A DNA stretch of 64,000 bases from NCBI GenBank assembly GCA_015227615.1, contig JAALGZ010000012.1:1054001-1118000 (forward strand). The letters are read 5' to 3'. Shown here piece after piece: positions 10,946-23,675 of this stretch (the first letter of the stretch is position 1; each line of letters starts with the position of its first letter). The notes under the pieces are model-generated. The model saw only the letters and a program-made list of their open reading frames with translations. It was not told the origin of the DNA and did no database searches. Made by a program: the position numbers and the translations under genes. This stretch comes from Labyrinthula sp. Ha (Eukaryota; Sar; Bigyra; Labyrinthulida; Labyrinthulaceae).

Positions 10946-13258
10946 CACAGAGAATGGTCAAATTTTTATCCATAAATTATCCACAAATTCAATTCGACCC
11001 CTACTTAAGCCACGGGTAAAGTAGCTTACTGGAATTCTCCATTGTGTTTAACAAATTTTCTAGTTTATTTAGAACCTTTCAGTATTTTCGAAAGGCAGAA
11101 TATCTCGAAACCAAAGCATTTGACGTCTTGTGTTTGTTGTTGGGATTTCTTAAGGTTTTCATTGCAGAAACAATGCATTTGATAGTTTGTGACATCTTGT
11201 CTCTGGAGAGATAATATAGTTCATTGACCTAATGAAGATGTTGCAGCTGTCACTAAGGTGATAAATTTGTATTCAAATCTTCCTTGAACAGTGTACTATA
11301 CTCAAGATCTCATTATGGTTTATGAGCTCAGACAAAGCTATAAGTCTAACGTTGGCATTCGTGTCATGAGAGTGCTTATTGAAAAAAAAGCTTTTATTCC
11401 TGAACAAACAGAAATCTTTGATGATATAATAGCTCGAAAATACACACTAACTTAGGAAATTTCCATGGTCATAGGAAACAAATAGATAGTCTTTTCTGCA
11501 AGCTTCTAGCTAAAAAACTCCCGTATGAACTCACCAGAGAAGGAAACGACAAGACATTACCTAGTGTCTTCTTGTTGACAAAAAATAGTTTGGAGAAATC
11601 GCACTTTTTCTCAGTTTTTAGAATCTAACACAATATGGTAAACAATAATCTCACCACTATTTAACTTTAAAAGGCTACTCACAGATGTAGCATTAAAATA
11701 TTTTTAGTTCGTTTACCTTTATGGGTTGTTTTGGCTTGTTTCCTTATAATGTTACTTCATCAATCTTCTTTTTATGTTTACATATTCATGAAACTATGAT
11801 AATTTTTTTTCCGTGCTTTGCGGTAAACATTCTCACGTACTAAAAAATGAAGAGAACGTGCTTAGCACATTTTCTATGAAGACCGAGACTACATTTTCTT
11901 GCGTGTTGGGAAATGGGTAAATACTCTAACAGAGGTACAATCTGCACTAAGAACTAACTAGTTAATTGGCTGGAGCAAAGTTACATTCTAATTCGTTATA
12001 GCCCTGTTTGTTATGCCCCAAATTTCCACATGCTTTAAATTCTGAAGCCACCATGTTATTCCTCTTCAGTACACACAGTTCGCTGCTAACTTAAATTTTC
12101 TAAGCTTGACTGCTTATTATATAGGAAGAATAGCTGCACCAGTGACAACTATATTTTGGCAGGAAATCCGTGTAGAATATATGAAATATCTAAAACGTAG
12201 GACCAGGTGAGTTATCAAATTTCATTCAAGCTTTCAACCATTTAGTTTCTTCTGACTCTCTTAGGAATAATTACACACTTTGGAAACTTTGGACTCTTTT
12301 CTTTGCGATTTTTCACTCGTTTAGTATTTATTGTGGGAGTTTAAATAACAAAACTGGTTAATGAAGATACTAACTTTCGCGGTCTATTAGCCAATAGTCT
12401 TCTTTGTCTCTATTCGGAAATCATAAAGACACAACTATCTCTAAGTTATAGCAGCAAAGATAAGAACAAGTGAGGATACTCTCTCCATTGGGGGAAGGAA
12501 TATAGTGTACAACTATGGTCATTATAGGTCATCCTACTTCGTAGAACTAACTCCTAGAGATATATTTTATTCTAATATCACAAGTTTTCCTACGACAATT
12601 ACAGGGAAAACTTTAAGAAGAAACCAAAGTACATAAACTATTTGTAGCTGTACCAAAAATATTTTTTACTTGTAACTACTTGTATAGTACGTAGTACGGA
12701 CCAATACGAAATGAAACTTTTAATCTTTACAAATTGGTCATGCCAATCCAGCTCAGGTTCCCGCTAGGGTTTTTCCGGGTTCTTTCTAATGGTACCGGGA
12801 AAACAAAACTTTAACCGGGAAGTTATCTTTTTTTTTTCTCGACCATCCACACTGAAAATTTCAGAAGTTGTGTAACCTCTTTTCCTTCAACTGCATGTTA
12901 CAATTCTTAGGTTTTCCCGCAATCTGGTACTATCTAGGCGTTCATGCAGGGCACGAATTTTATCGACTCGATATTTCGTCGAGATTGCTTTTATGGTAAA
13001 CTTTTGCTAGAATGATACAGAAAATTACGACTGGGAATCGAGTCGGGTGTACCTCCCAGCAACTTGGCTGCATCAATCTCGAACAGCATTTTGAGACGTA
13101 TTTGTCCGTTGGTGTTTTAAAAAAATTAAAAGTAATTAGTCAAAAGTAGACCAATAGATGGAAAACCGCAGTATTGCATCAACAAATAGGTCTAGAGTCA
13201 AGTTCCAGTCTGTTGGCACAGGAGTTTTGAAGAGAACGTAGAGTTCTTCAATTTTGTT

Positions 13259-16156
13259 ATGTTTAGACTATTTAGGGGAAACAGAAAGAAGCGCAGGAAA
13301 GCCCAGAAAACTTTGGTATTAGAAGAAGAACCAGAAGTTGATGATTTCCAAACCTTAGCTCAAAGTATTGAACTTACAAATGAGCTGAGTACCCTTAGTA
13401 GCTGTTGCTTTCCTCCAGCGCCACCAAAACGATCCTCTGCCACCCGCGAAAAAGAATTTTCTTTTTTTACAACTACTTATTCTATGAAAGGTATAGAAGG
13501 GGCGTTAGAACCCGACACAGTGAAGAACTGGATTCCATCAGGCTATGATGTTTACTTTGTATGTGTGCAAGATTGCCAAAGGGTTACTGAGTTGGGGTTA
13601 CTCATTATCCAAGCCCTGCAGTCGGGCGGAGCTTCCTATATGGAGTATAAACATTTTATGAAAACAGGCCCAAAAGTCGCGTTAGTTACCTGCATCTACG
13701 TGAAGGCAGCTTTGGTTGGACAAGGGGAGTTTCAGCGTGGCCCTAGTGAAAAAATGTACTTTGGCATCCTGCATGAGGCAAGGGGGTCTGCTGGGAATAA
13801 TAGAAGACGCTCATTTCGACGTCAAAATGTAGCTGCCGCCATCGAAAAAGATAACGTCTCTGCTGCACTGATTTTGGAGCTACGTATTGGAGGAAAGCTT
13901 TTTAAACTGGGAAATATTAAGCTTCCAGAAGGGCAAGACAAAGCCCGTAAACGAGAAATGTACTTGAACAAGTTGCTGTTTGCTTTCAGGAGAGATGGTC
14001 CTGATGTTCATAGAATTCTTCTTGGAGATTTTTCTTTATGTACTCCAAAACAATTTGAAGACGACGACCTGAGAAATTACATTGACGTTTCCAACACCTT
14101 ACCGGGCTGGAGCAATCCTAAGTTTGAAGGTTTGTTAGAAAATGATGAATTGAACACTGTATTAAAGGAAGACGTCAAAGGGTTGCGTGATTTTGGAGAG
14201 CATGAAATATCTTTTCCACCAACTTCGCATCGAGCTGCTTTGTTGAAGCATGCTCCATTGCCCAAAATACAGAACTATGTTGCAAGTTTCTTTCATGAGA
14301 ACTTCAACCTAAACAGTTTATACCAATACAAAGCCTCCAAGTACATTCCAGACTATCCAGATAGAATACTTTTTTCACTCCCTAATCCGAATGCGTACAC
14401 GCTTGTATCAGCAACTACTGGAACTGTTGAGGCAGTTTCTGTGAATACAAGGGTCCCTGTTTACACTATATTTCAATATTCACCTAACTGGAAACCGAAA
14501 GTGAAAAAACTTGCTCCCTCAGAAAGTGTATATATCCCTGAAACAACCTCAAACTTTTCTCCTCAGAGACGAACCTCAATTAGAAGCATGGCCAAGACGA
14601 TAGTCCCCGCAAAAAGACCGGATAATGTCTCTGTAGCTGTAGATTATGGAGACAGGGCAAGTCATTCGGAAATGCCTTCGAAAAGTAAAACGAGGCGTAG
14701 CTCATTGAAACCTGATACATTTCAGGAGGTATTTACAGCGTCGAATACCAGACATGGGTCCACCTTCAGCTTAAAGACATTTGTGGCTGAAGACTTAGAT
14801 CCAGAGTTGTATAAATCAACTAGAGTAATGCGTGCAAAACCCATGAGAATGGGTAATTCTAGTCATTTCTTGAAGTGCCCTTCTTGTCTTCGAAAAATAT
14901 CTGCAGATGACGATGCAGTCGAGGCTGGAGACAAGTGCTATCACGAACGATGTTTTTCCTGTGCGGAGTGCCATCTGAAACTAGACGACAGTTTTAGGCA
15001 AAGGAATAATAATTTATTTTGTGAAAGTTGCTACGAAAAATTATATGAACCGAAGTGCCTTAAATGTTTTCAGCCTATTGTTGGGCTTGGGATAGTCACT
15101 GAAAAAGGTAGGTATCACCTAGAGCACTTTAGCTGTACCATCTGTTCCGAGAACCTGTGTGAGGACAGGGATGGTGACATTGTCCAACAACCATTTTACT
15201 ACAAAGAAAACAGACTCCTTTGTGGAGAGCATGCAACGACTGGTACAATTTGCTTGGTGTGCAGGAGATTGCTGAGCGAAGATGTTCCAGTACATATTGA
15301 CTTAGCATCGCATGAGCTAATTGATGTCCATCAACAATGTTTAAAATGTTCACGAGATGGCTGTGGCAAGAAATTAGAAGAAGTAGAAGGTAAGGGGTAT
15401 GCTCTCAACTACGAAAATGGGAAGTTACTATGTGCTGAACATGGTGGCTTGATGTGCTCCATATGTTCTGACGAAATATATATAAGGGAAGAGTATGGTG
15501 AGTCTTTAGGGGTTAAGTATCATAAAGCTTGTTGCGCTTCTTGTGCCCTTTGTGAAGAGATTATAGAACCAGGCGAAAGAAGTGTAATTGACGCAAAAAC
15601 TGGTAATATAGTGTGTGAAGGATGTGATCTCGAGAGAAAAGAAAAAACTGTTTTTGGCAAGAATTTTAATCCTCAGCTGGTTTCCCATTCAAAGTATGGA
15701 AACCTTCAAACAATCATGCAAAAACTTAATTCTAGTGTTTCGAGGCAGCCTGCTGCATCTGCCAGTAACACCGAGATGCCGAAGAGAACCTTGAAATCTT
15801 TTCAAAGTAGCCAAAGTCTTCAGCGAGCTGGCCTATTAAATTCAAGTCTTGGTGACCTATTGGGTGGACAATCAATAGCGGCTGAGACTGGAAGCCTGTT
15901 TGACGACGAGTTTGATAGATTGGAAGGGGAAAGTGTTGGAGTTGCACAATCGCTCCTGCAAAGACAAAACCCTCTGGCCACACAAACTAATAGATCGGTA
16001 GCAACAGCACTGACTGAAACTGGAAGATTAGGTGATGAACTTGTATGTTTATTAGACCAGCAACGAGAAAACACTGGAAGTCTCCTGAGAAGAAAAGTTA
16101 TGTCAAACTGGCATGAGCTTGATCTTCCACCGCCTCCCCCATTACCAAAAGAATGA
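13259..16156 (+). CDS. 5-phosphatase-like domain fused to four LIM domains
   Basis: A 965-residue protein. After a basic N-terminus, residues about 65-375 resemble the inositol polyphosphate 5-phosphatase fold: YDVYFVCVQD for the usual VALQE, NIKLPEGQ for the NxHLPAG motif, LLGDFS for GDLN, FPPTSHR for FPPTYK, and PDYPDRILF for PxWxDRIL. Several catalytic positions are changed, so activity is doubtful. After a basic, serine-rich linker come four zinc-binding LIM domains starting near Cys540, Cys600, Cys665 and Cys733, each with the CxxC...H..C...CxxC pattern. The C-terminus ends in a polyproline run (PPPPPLPKE), a possible profilin/EVH1/SH3 ligand. This suggests a scaffold linking phosphoinositides or membranes to actin. 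The frame is uninterrupted. Flanking deserts of more than 7 kb isolate it. Confidence 0.85.
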   Translation: MFRLFRGNRKKRRKAQKTLVLEEEPEVDDFQTLAQSIELTNELSTLSSCCFPPAPPKRSSATREKEFSFFTTTYSMKGIEGALEPDTVKNWIPSGYDVYFVCVQDCQRVTELGLLIIQALQSGGASYMEYKHFMKTGPKVALVTCIYVKAALVGQGEFQRGPSEKMYFGILHEARGSAGNNRRRSFRRQNVAAAIEKDNVSAALILELRIGGKLFKLGNIKLPEGQDKARKREMYLNKLLFAFRRDGPDVHRILLGDFSLCTPKQFEDDDLRNYIDVSNTLPGWSNPKFEGLLENDELNTVLKEDVKGLRDFGEHEISFPPTSHRAALLKHAPLPKIQNYVASFFHENFNLNSLYQYKASKYIPDYPDRILFSLPNPNAYTLVSATTGTVEAVSVNTRVPVYTIFQYSPNWKPKVKKLAPSESVYIPETTSNFSPQRRTSIRSMAKTIVPAKRPDNVSVAVDYGDRASHSEMPSKSKTRRSSLKPDTFQEVFTASNTRHGSTFSLKTFVAEDLDPELYKSTRVMRAKPMRMGNSSHFLKCPSCLRKISADDDAVEAGDKCYHERCFSCAECHLKLDDSFRQRNNNLFCESCYEKLYEPKCLKCFQPIVGLGIVTEKGRYHLEHFSCTICSENLCEDRDGDIVQQPFYYKENRLLCGEHATTGTICLVCRRLLSEDVPVHIDLASHELIDVHQQCLKCSRDGCGKKLEEVEGKGYALNYENGKLLCAEHGGLMCSICSDEIYIREEYGESLGVKYHKACCASCALCEEIIEPGERSVIDAKTGNIVCEGCDLERKEKTVFGKNFNPQLVSHSKYGNLQTIMQKLNSSVSRQPAASASNTEMPKRTLKSFQSSQSLQRAGLLNSSLGDLLGGQSIAAETGSLFDDEFDRLEGESVGVAQSLLQRQNPLATQTNRSVATALTETGRLGDELVCLLDQQRENTGSLLRRKVMSNWHELDLPPPPPLPKE

Positions 16157-19100
16157 TAATTGTGTATTCTGTTTGTTAATAGAACTATTTGTTATCTAAG
16201 AATATAAATTTGTGTTATTTTTACTCTTGCTCTTTCTCCGATTTTATTGAATTCTTGGAACTTTGCTTTAATGGCTAATCCATGCTCGTTACTAATCTAG
16301 TAGTGGCTCTAATTTGCAAAAAAGACTTGAAACGCATTAACTTAAATATTTCTGCCCTGTATCACTAATTCTAATTCTCATTATGAATCCGTAAACTGGG
16401 TTTTGTAGACGTTTTTATAACGACAGTATTGTGTTCAATGTGCAGGTGTTCTTGAAGCTTCAAAATGATCATAGACGTATTTAAAGCATATATATCCCAT
16501 TGAAACCTGTCATATCTAAACTTCGCTCCATTGCCACTAATCAAAGATACCATTTCAGCCTCTCGAAATATTTCAAGGCATCTTCGAGGATTCTTGAGGC
16601 ACTCTTAAAGAGCCTGGAGAACTACTAGTTTTTTTAGGGGTCGGTAATATGGCTCTCCTCATTTTGGATCTTGATATGTTTGGATATTTAACTTGTTTGA
16701 AACCCTTTCTGGTATTACGTTCTTTGTCTACTGCCATAATAGTGATTCCATGGATTTTAGATGTTGATTTTTTTGCTCAGGGTTCATCTACCTCATCGCT
16801 CAAGCACTCTTCGACCCAGATATATTGCCAATCTACCTTTTCTTTTAAGATAGGGCTTAAATGGAGTCTAAGTGTTGAAGAACTCACATTCCACGAGACT
16901 TATAAAAGAGCTGTATTATGAGCAAATCCTATGGATTTGAGGAAATTTTCAACCATTTCTTTGAGAAATAGGCTAGGGGTTTTTCTGAAAACGTAAACCT
17001 GTCAGCAAGACAGGGGACAAAGTTAGCATATTTTACTATCCATTAAGTTATAGCTTGGGAGTTACTTTACTAGTTCTTCTCCATTGTATAAGCCTGATAC
17101 TTAGCGCTCTAGTTTATTGCTATGTTTCCAAGAAATACACAGTATTATTCTGGTAGTACTAATGAAAGCTATAATATTGCCAAATGGCTATAGTCTAAAG
17201 GAGCGTTTAGTGTCCATCGGAGCTACCCGGACAGCTACATGTAGATGTTAGGTGCACAAAAATATCAAACGGAGTTAATCATGTTTAAATTTTGCCACCG
17301 ACTTAAAAGAAGAGGTTTTGCCTTTGAGAATATGAAAGGTATGCCTTGCTGCTAAAGATATCTTACTCTAAGACTCTCCTGAAATAAATATAGTGATTTT
17401 AAATATAGTATTAACCTATGAACGATCAATTACTAAATTTTGCTCAAGCTACAATAGACAAAGTAACTAACAATGCGTAAGATGAAAACATTTCTTACAT
17501 CATTGGATGCAGAACATTTAAGCGCGCTAATAAAGAATTAATAATATTGTACTCAAAGAACTACTATTTTACTTTTATCTGCTAAGGATGCACTATTGAA
17601 CATTCAGATGTTCGAAATTGAGGCAAAGGTACTGACAAGAACGTTAGGCTATGAGCTGAGTTAGTTGAGGCTACCTTTAGAGACGTATATCTAAACTCGA
17701 ACGCTAAGCTCGAAGGTGGCTCTAACAAAGAACAAACAAGGCTCTTACTACGTATAATAAGAGTTTGAATGTATACAGAGCGCACGATGTTAAGTCATTT
17801 TACTCTTATTAAGTCATGTTTCATTTTATAGTTTAGGTCGCTGTTAGTTTTGCTCTTTTTGGTGGTTCATGCTTATGATTCTGTCGTCAGATTGGTTATG
17901 GTTTAATTACCCAAAGTATATACCTACTATTATCACTACAAAATTCGATATTGTTTTGACAATTGATTGTAGATTAATATACACACACTCAAAATCTTTA
18001 CATCAACTCAAAATAAGGATAATCTAAAACTACTACCTCATCACCTTTTGAAAGAGCTGTTAACTAAGTTGCCTAACTACTTAAGGAATGAAGAAACTAT
18101 TCCAGAGAACTTGGAATCTTGTTGCCTATATATAAGGTTTTTCTCCAGAATCCTTTATAAAGTTTAAGTTGATCCTGGGTCAATGAAGCAACGCTGGTTA
18201 TCGGGTTCGTAGTTTGATTACAGGCCTGAGCCCTTACACCATATGATAATTACTCACCATTTCCTGCAAGAACACCATACAAGCGGCTAGCTTCTTTTGG
18301 GTTTGTGTATTATAGGTATGTGGCGGATTTGATGTATTAAAAATTTATCATTAAAGTTCTTGGCCACATTTTTCCTATTTATAATCCATCATATTGACAA
18401 AATTTTCTGATTAATTATTGATAGTCAATTGATTATCAATACAAAACTGCGCCGCATGCTCCTGGAACAAATAATCAATAAATTTTTTTCTCCCTGTTGC
18501 ACCATATGATAATTGTTTAAAAACGGGATATATGGCCTAGCTATTTCGCACTCCTGGGTGATGGGTGGGGCCCAAAGCCATAATGTATATGTTTATATAC
18601 GATGCCAAAATGGGAAAATATTTTTGTCACCTAGATCCAGGGCAATGTGACACAATCTTCTATTGATGAAAAATTGATAATCAGCACAAAATTAGTGTCA
18701 TTTAATGCGAATCTAAATTCCAGTTCCCTTATTGATTCTGAGAATAAAACCAAATATCAAATAAATGTTGATAAATTTTATGAAATTCTGTGATTAGGTA
18801 ACACTTAAATTCAAGAAAGTAAATCTTGCAGATGATACACTAATCTTTGAAGCTAACCCACCTCCCAGGAACTTTATTAACCTCTCTATCGGAGCTCCAT
18901 ACTTCTAAACTCGTCATTGAAGTGAAGAAGATTAATTTGTTTTGTCTTAAGTAATCTGAAAAAAACAATTTTTCCCCAACCTGCTGAAACAATCACATTT
19001 ATATTTCATCTTCTCTACCATTGGTTCAGCTGCTCATCGGTTCTTCTTAAAGCTACTCCTACCATGATAGGAAAGGATGTTTGTAACCCAACCCTTGGCG

Positions 19101-22100
19101 CCACCCCCTATAATGTTAAGCTATTCTTCTCCATGGAATCTTGCTATTCGAGCCTTGGAAAATAAGCTAAGCTATACTTCTCACCTCGAGCCTACAATTG
19201 AAGAAAACATATGAACTAGATACGTCTATCATTACTAGGAAAGCTATGCTCCACTTTGCTCTGAACAATCTTGCTCATTGTATCGTAGTATTTTGCCCAT
19301 TATTTATCATATTTACTTGCATAATGTACTATGTTGCACAATGGCTAATTTTAATTGTAGCTACTATGGTGAAGATCATCCCCTTCTGGATTTTCCCAGA
19401 TGAAAATTGCCATTCTGGATATGGTTGTCGCCTTCATAAAAAATCTAAGATAGATGAAAAACCAACTGGTAAGTCTGTACTCAATGAAGAATTCATGTTT
19501 CGCAAACAATACAAATCCCACCAGTATTATATTAAACCTCTCAAAGAAGCTTCAATAAGCACATCTTCCGCGACTAATCAGGTATTTTTGGTTAACCTCT
19601 TGTCTGTGCTATCTAAATTGGTCTCTTCTTTTTGTTTACTAGGGAGTTGGGATATACTTAAGGCTGACAATGTTCTACTCAATATTATCTTTTATTCAAT
19701 TGGATGGGAAGCATTTCTCCTTGACAGTGTGATCAAGGACAAAATTTTGATTTAGAATGCTATTCTAAGTCTAATTGGATTCATGGATATTCCTCAAGGC
19801 CTGAATCTGTCTTTGTTTTGATCTGAAATATAGGTTCTTCACAATTAAGCATGGTACACATCTTCGAGTTGCCTTGTTTAATATATCGAAATACTAAGAA
19901 AGGCAAATATGCATAGTGTCTTGCATCTATCACGGTTGTTGTCTAGAAAAGGATTTATTGGTCATTAGATATAGTCATTCTTATATATTGTCTCTACTAT
20001 TTCTACAAAGAATCCTTGTAGACATAATTTCTCGGAACTTATTTTATATTTTTTTGTTAACGCCATATGCAGCACTTTCTCAATTCATGTAATAATCTTC
20101 TACTATAATCCTACCGTTGGTTTTATAGAGTTAGGGGATTTGATTACTGACCTTCAGTTCTAATACACTAAAATCTTAACTTTCTTGGTTTGACCATGGA
20201 TGAACTTTTCAGGGAGCATAGCCATCTCAAAACATACCTACATCCTTTCAACCCACCATAAAAGATCTTCCAAAGTCGAATATCATTCTTCGCTCTGGAC
20301 TTACCCGAGGATAATGTTATCGCCAAGTTCATTCATAATACGACACAGCACAAGAGAGATAAAGCGAATCTTTAAACACAAGGAAGAGCATAAATCACTG
20401 AGGACGATAATCATTGGCAAAAAAATCTGAGACACATGAGAATGAGTTATGATAATTTGATACAACTGAATCCATAGGAAAGTATTCAGTCATTAGAGGT
20501 GCTAGAGTAGCAGGATTTGTCGAGTTGACATTAGATTTTCTTTCGAAGAAATTACTATGTTTTGAAGAAGTATCACATTGTGCACATCAAATAATATTTG
20601 ATAGTCACATTATCTTTCCTAATAATTCTTAGATAAATTAGTTTATAATCGGAGCTTTTGGGGCGAATAACTTTGTTATTGGTGTGAGATTATATCTATG
20701 AGTTCATATTGACATTATTACCATGACAGGCTATTCTATGATCATGTAGAAAGTGTACACGATAACGTTCGAGAATAGTCCAAGAATAAGATTCCCTTTC
20801 TTCTTGTGAAATTGCTCTTTGAGCATTATAATATACTTTTAGGTCTGATGTTGCTCCGCAAAGAAAAAATGATTAAAATGTTTGTCTACATTGTGTATCT
20901 CTACCTGCTGCATAAAAATTTTAGCGAGGGTCATCACCTTTGTAATTCTATTTACACTGGCTTTTGGATGTAGAAGTAGTCCCACTAAACTTGTACCCTT
21001 GGGTTCTCAAACAAGCTCAAAGCAATTTAGGGAAGTTAGAGAATTAATGTATGAGATACTGTATAATTTGAGAAAAAGTTTTAAAACACATCATGTGACC
21101 CATTGCTCTTCTGTTATATGTGATTAAGAAATTGGAGTTATTAAAATTGTATAATAAATGTGCTTTTGTAAACATCGTCAAGCAAAAATTATTTGTTGAT
21201 ACTAATATTTAGGGGATTGCAGAAAAGACAATATATACTGTATTTGGTGTATGTTACTTCATGAAGTATTGTAAGGAAAAATCCTTAAGTAAAGTCGAAG
21301 TTGAACCGTAAAAGTTTCTCAAGTGGTTTTGAGAAGTATGTTGAAGGCAAATTCTCATTTATTCTAGGGTAACAGAAAACCAAGAATAATCCATGTATAT
21401 ATATTCTCTTGATGTGTTTCTCAACAATTCTACATTCTCTAGGACTATTCTACAACATTTTTAAATTGCATTTCAACTTCCTAGAATACTCTTCAACTTC
21501 GTTAAGTTTTTTTCTGAGCATGAAGAATCACCTCGGTAAGCACCCATAGACTATTTCTAGGAAACCTATCTACTAAATTATAAAATAAGAGTAAGGCAGT
21601 TTCATTGATGGTCTTCCTAAGAGTTCTGAGTTCCGTTAGTCACATATCAGTTGATCCAAACCTTCTAACTATCTCCAAGATGATTTATCTAGGTTAATAG
21701 ATAGATTTTGACTTTTGGCCTCGTGCATAGTTGTAACAAAGCTTCAATTTTTACGGTAGGGAGGTTTCTAGATCTTACAGAGGAGTTGATTTCAAGAAAA
21801 ACATCCATTTAAAGCAGTGGGTGAGTTTTAAAAAGTAGTTACGACCTATCAATATCTATTTCGGGTCTTAACATCAATAAAAATCTTTAAATCTTGATTT
21901 ATTAACAACTATATTCATATTTTTTTCAAATGATTAGGATAAAATGGAGGGGAATTATAAAGGAAAAGATATCTAAAAATTAAAGAGTTATCAATAGATT
22001 ATTAGTAAATAAGGTTCAATTCTTACACTCAAACATATTTTTTTTATCATCATCTAGAGGCAAGATCAGGTTAATTGGCATTTCCTTTCAAGCGTAGGTT

Positions 22101-23675
22101 GGTTAGGTATATTGTATCCTATGCCACCGGGGACTAACCACAGCGCTAAGACAACAGCCAGTACATTATTATAATTATAATATAACCCTTTAAGAAACCT
22201 CTCTGCTTGACTATTGGTGCCGATATGCTTATCGTGCTCAGGCAATAGTGAAAATCTGGTATTTAATCCTCTCATGATTATTCTAAGACAAATGAAGTAT
22301 ACTTTTATATATCGCCCAGCTAAGATGGTATGGTGTCTAAGAATAAAAAAAAACCATGCACATAAAAATTAAGATTAATTCGGAAAAACTGTCTTTCACA
22401 TTAATGAGAGAAAATCTAATGAAATTGCTGAGTTTTTACGATTGCAGTTTGTAATACATTCAATACTAGCACAAGTCTCACCATGAAAATTTAGTGACCA
22501 TTTGTTCAGGCAAACAAATTTCACGAAACAATATCGCCTAGGTGTCTTGACATATTTATGAGTAATCGTCAATCCCAATTGGCAATATAGAGCTAGAACA
22601 CCTGGTTCGGTAAAAAGTATCGAATGAACCAAACGAATCTACTGGATAAAGTTTTTTTGTTGAGGAGAACATAAAATAGTCAACATAAAGAAGAAGAATC
22701 ATTTTTATGTTTAAAGTTAATAGTTGCTGTTTAAACATTTTAAGTGATGAAAAAGATTGCATAAAGATGGTTTCACTAACGAACAAGGTAAAAATAGGTC
22801 TGGAATGTCGCTTCCTATTTTCTTTACATTATCTTTAGTTGCTCTTAGGTTGTTCCTTCCCTAAATAATTTTTTTTAGATTATGATCGGAGGCACATTAA
22901 AGCTTTATTTTTATAGCATCACTTCCTCTTAACTGTACTAAGAAACAGAGTTGGATGAGATACCCAAGAGACAAAAGATTTTCTAGGTTTCTGTTGGTTG
23001 AAAGCAAAACGTTGCACTGAAATCTGGCACATAGTACCATACTTCAAGAATAAAATGTCAGGCTTCTGAGAGTATAATTCTGTTTATGGAAATCTAATGT
23101 CCCATATTTCTGCGATTCTTGGGAAAGGTAAATAATTTATTTCAAGTGAATGTATTCAAGTATATTTGCTTGACTTAATAACCATACAAGAAGTATTATA
23201 ATTCTTTTTCCTGTTCCATTAAACTCAGAACCATTATAAAGTCGTATAATATGTTAATGTATCGTCAAAACTTATAACGCAAAAGATAATGAGAAGTTAA
23301 ACTATTTTTATTTTGTTTTATCCTTAAAGAAAATCCTAATTGCCTATCTGAGAACACAAAATATTAACTCAATCTATAATTATTATATAGGATGGTCAAT
23401 GGGATACATTTTTTTCCCTTATATCCACTTGTAAGAGTTCCCATTTTGTAATTATAGTATTATATATTTAATAATAATTCCCGCCCAAAATTATTTTTCA
23501 TATTTCTAAATGGCCCAGCATAATTCATCAATTCGATTCATTTTATTCATTTCATGCCCATTCTTCTATGCACAGTGTAAATTATACCAAGTGACGAAAA
23601 AAATTGAACGTTCACAACGAAGTAAAATTGTCCGTTTAAGTATCATTTGAAAAAGAGAAAAAGCAAAAAAAAAAG
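16157..23675. other. 7.5-kb AT-rich desert
   Basis: No supported gene was found. A 558-base open stretch at 19198-19755 has hydrophobic segments but starts at TTG and has no recognisable family. One copy of the dispersed AT-rich repeat lies at about 18395-18790. The 35 bases before 23676 are purine-rich (AAAAAGAGAAAAAGCAAAA) and precede the kinase start. Confidence 0.6.
18395..18790 (+). repeat. AT-rich dispersed repeat, about 400 bp
   Basis: It begins with a block ending AATTGATTATCAATACAA and carries a GCACCATATG block. It ends with a block that aligns to 47535-47612 and, in reverse, to 40385-40480. The TTGATTATCAA-rich ends are weakly inverted relative to each other and no coding capacity is seen, consistent with a non-autonomous (MITE-like) element. 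No target-site duplication was confirmed. Confidence 0.5.

Larger units (their letters stand above)
6031..13258. other. 7.2-kb AT-rich desert
   Basis: There is no long coding frame. Short plus-strand stretches near 6470-6570 (serine/threonine-rich) and 7310-7480 have protein-like composition but are too brief to assign and could be remnants of mobile elements. Also inside are a 50-bp sequence shared with the region upstream of PMS2 (6151-6200), a possible small spliced gene (9605-9847) and a partial copy of a dispersed repeat (about 10880-10945). No tRNA or rRNA was recognised. Confidence 0.6.

Noticed and set aside
19198-19755. 185-residue hydrophobic reading frame
   Set aside because: It begins at TTG, has no recognisable family, and sits in a decayed desert with the same base composition as its surroundings.
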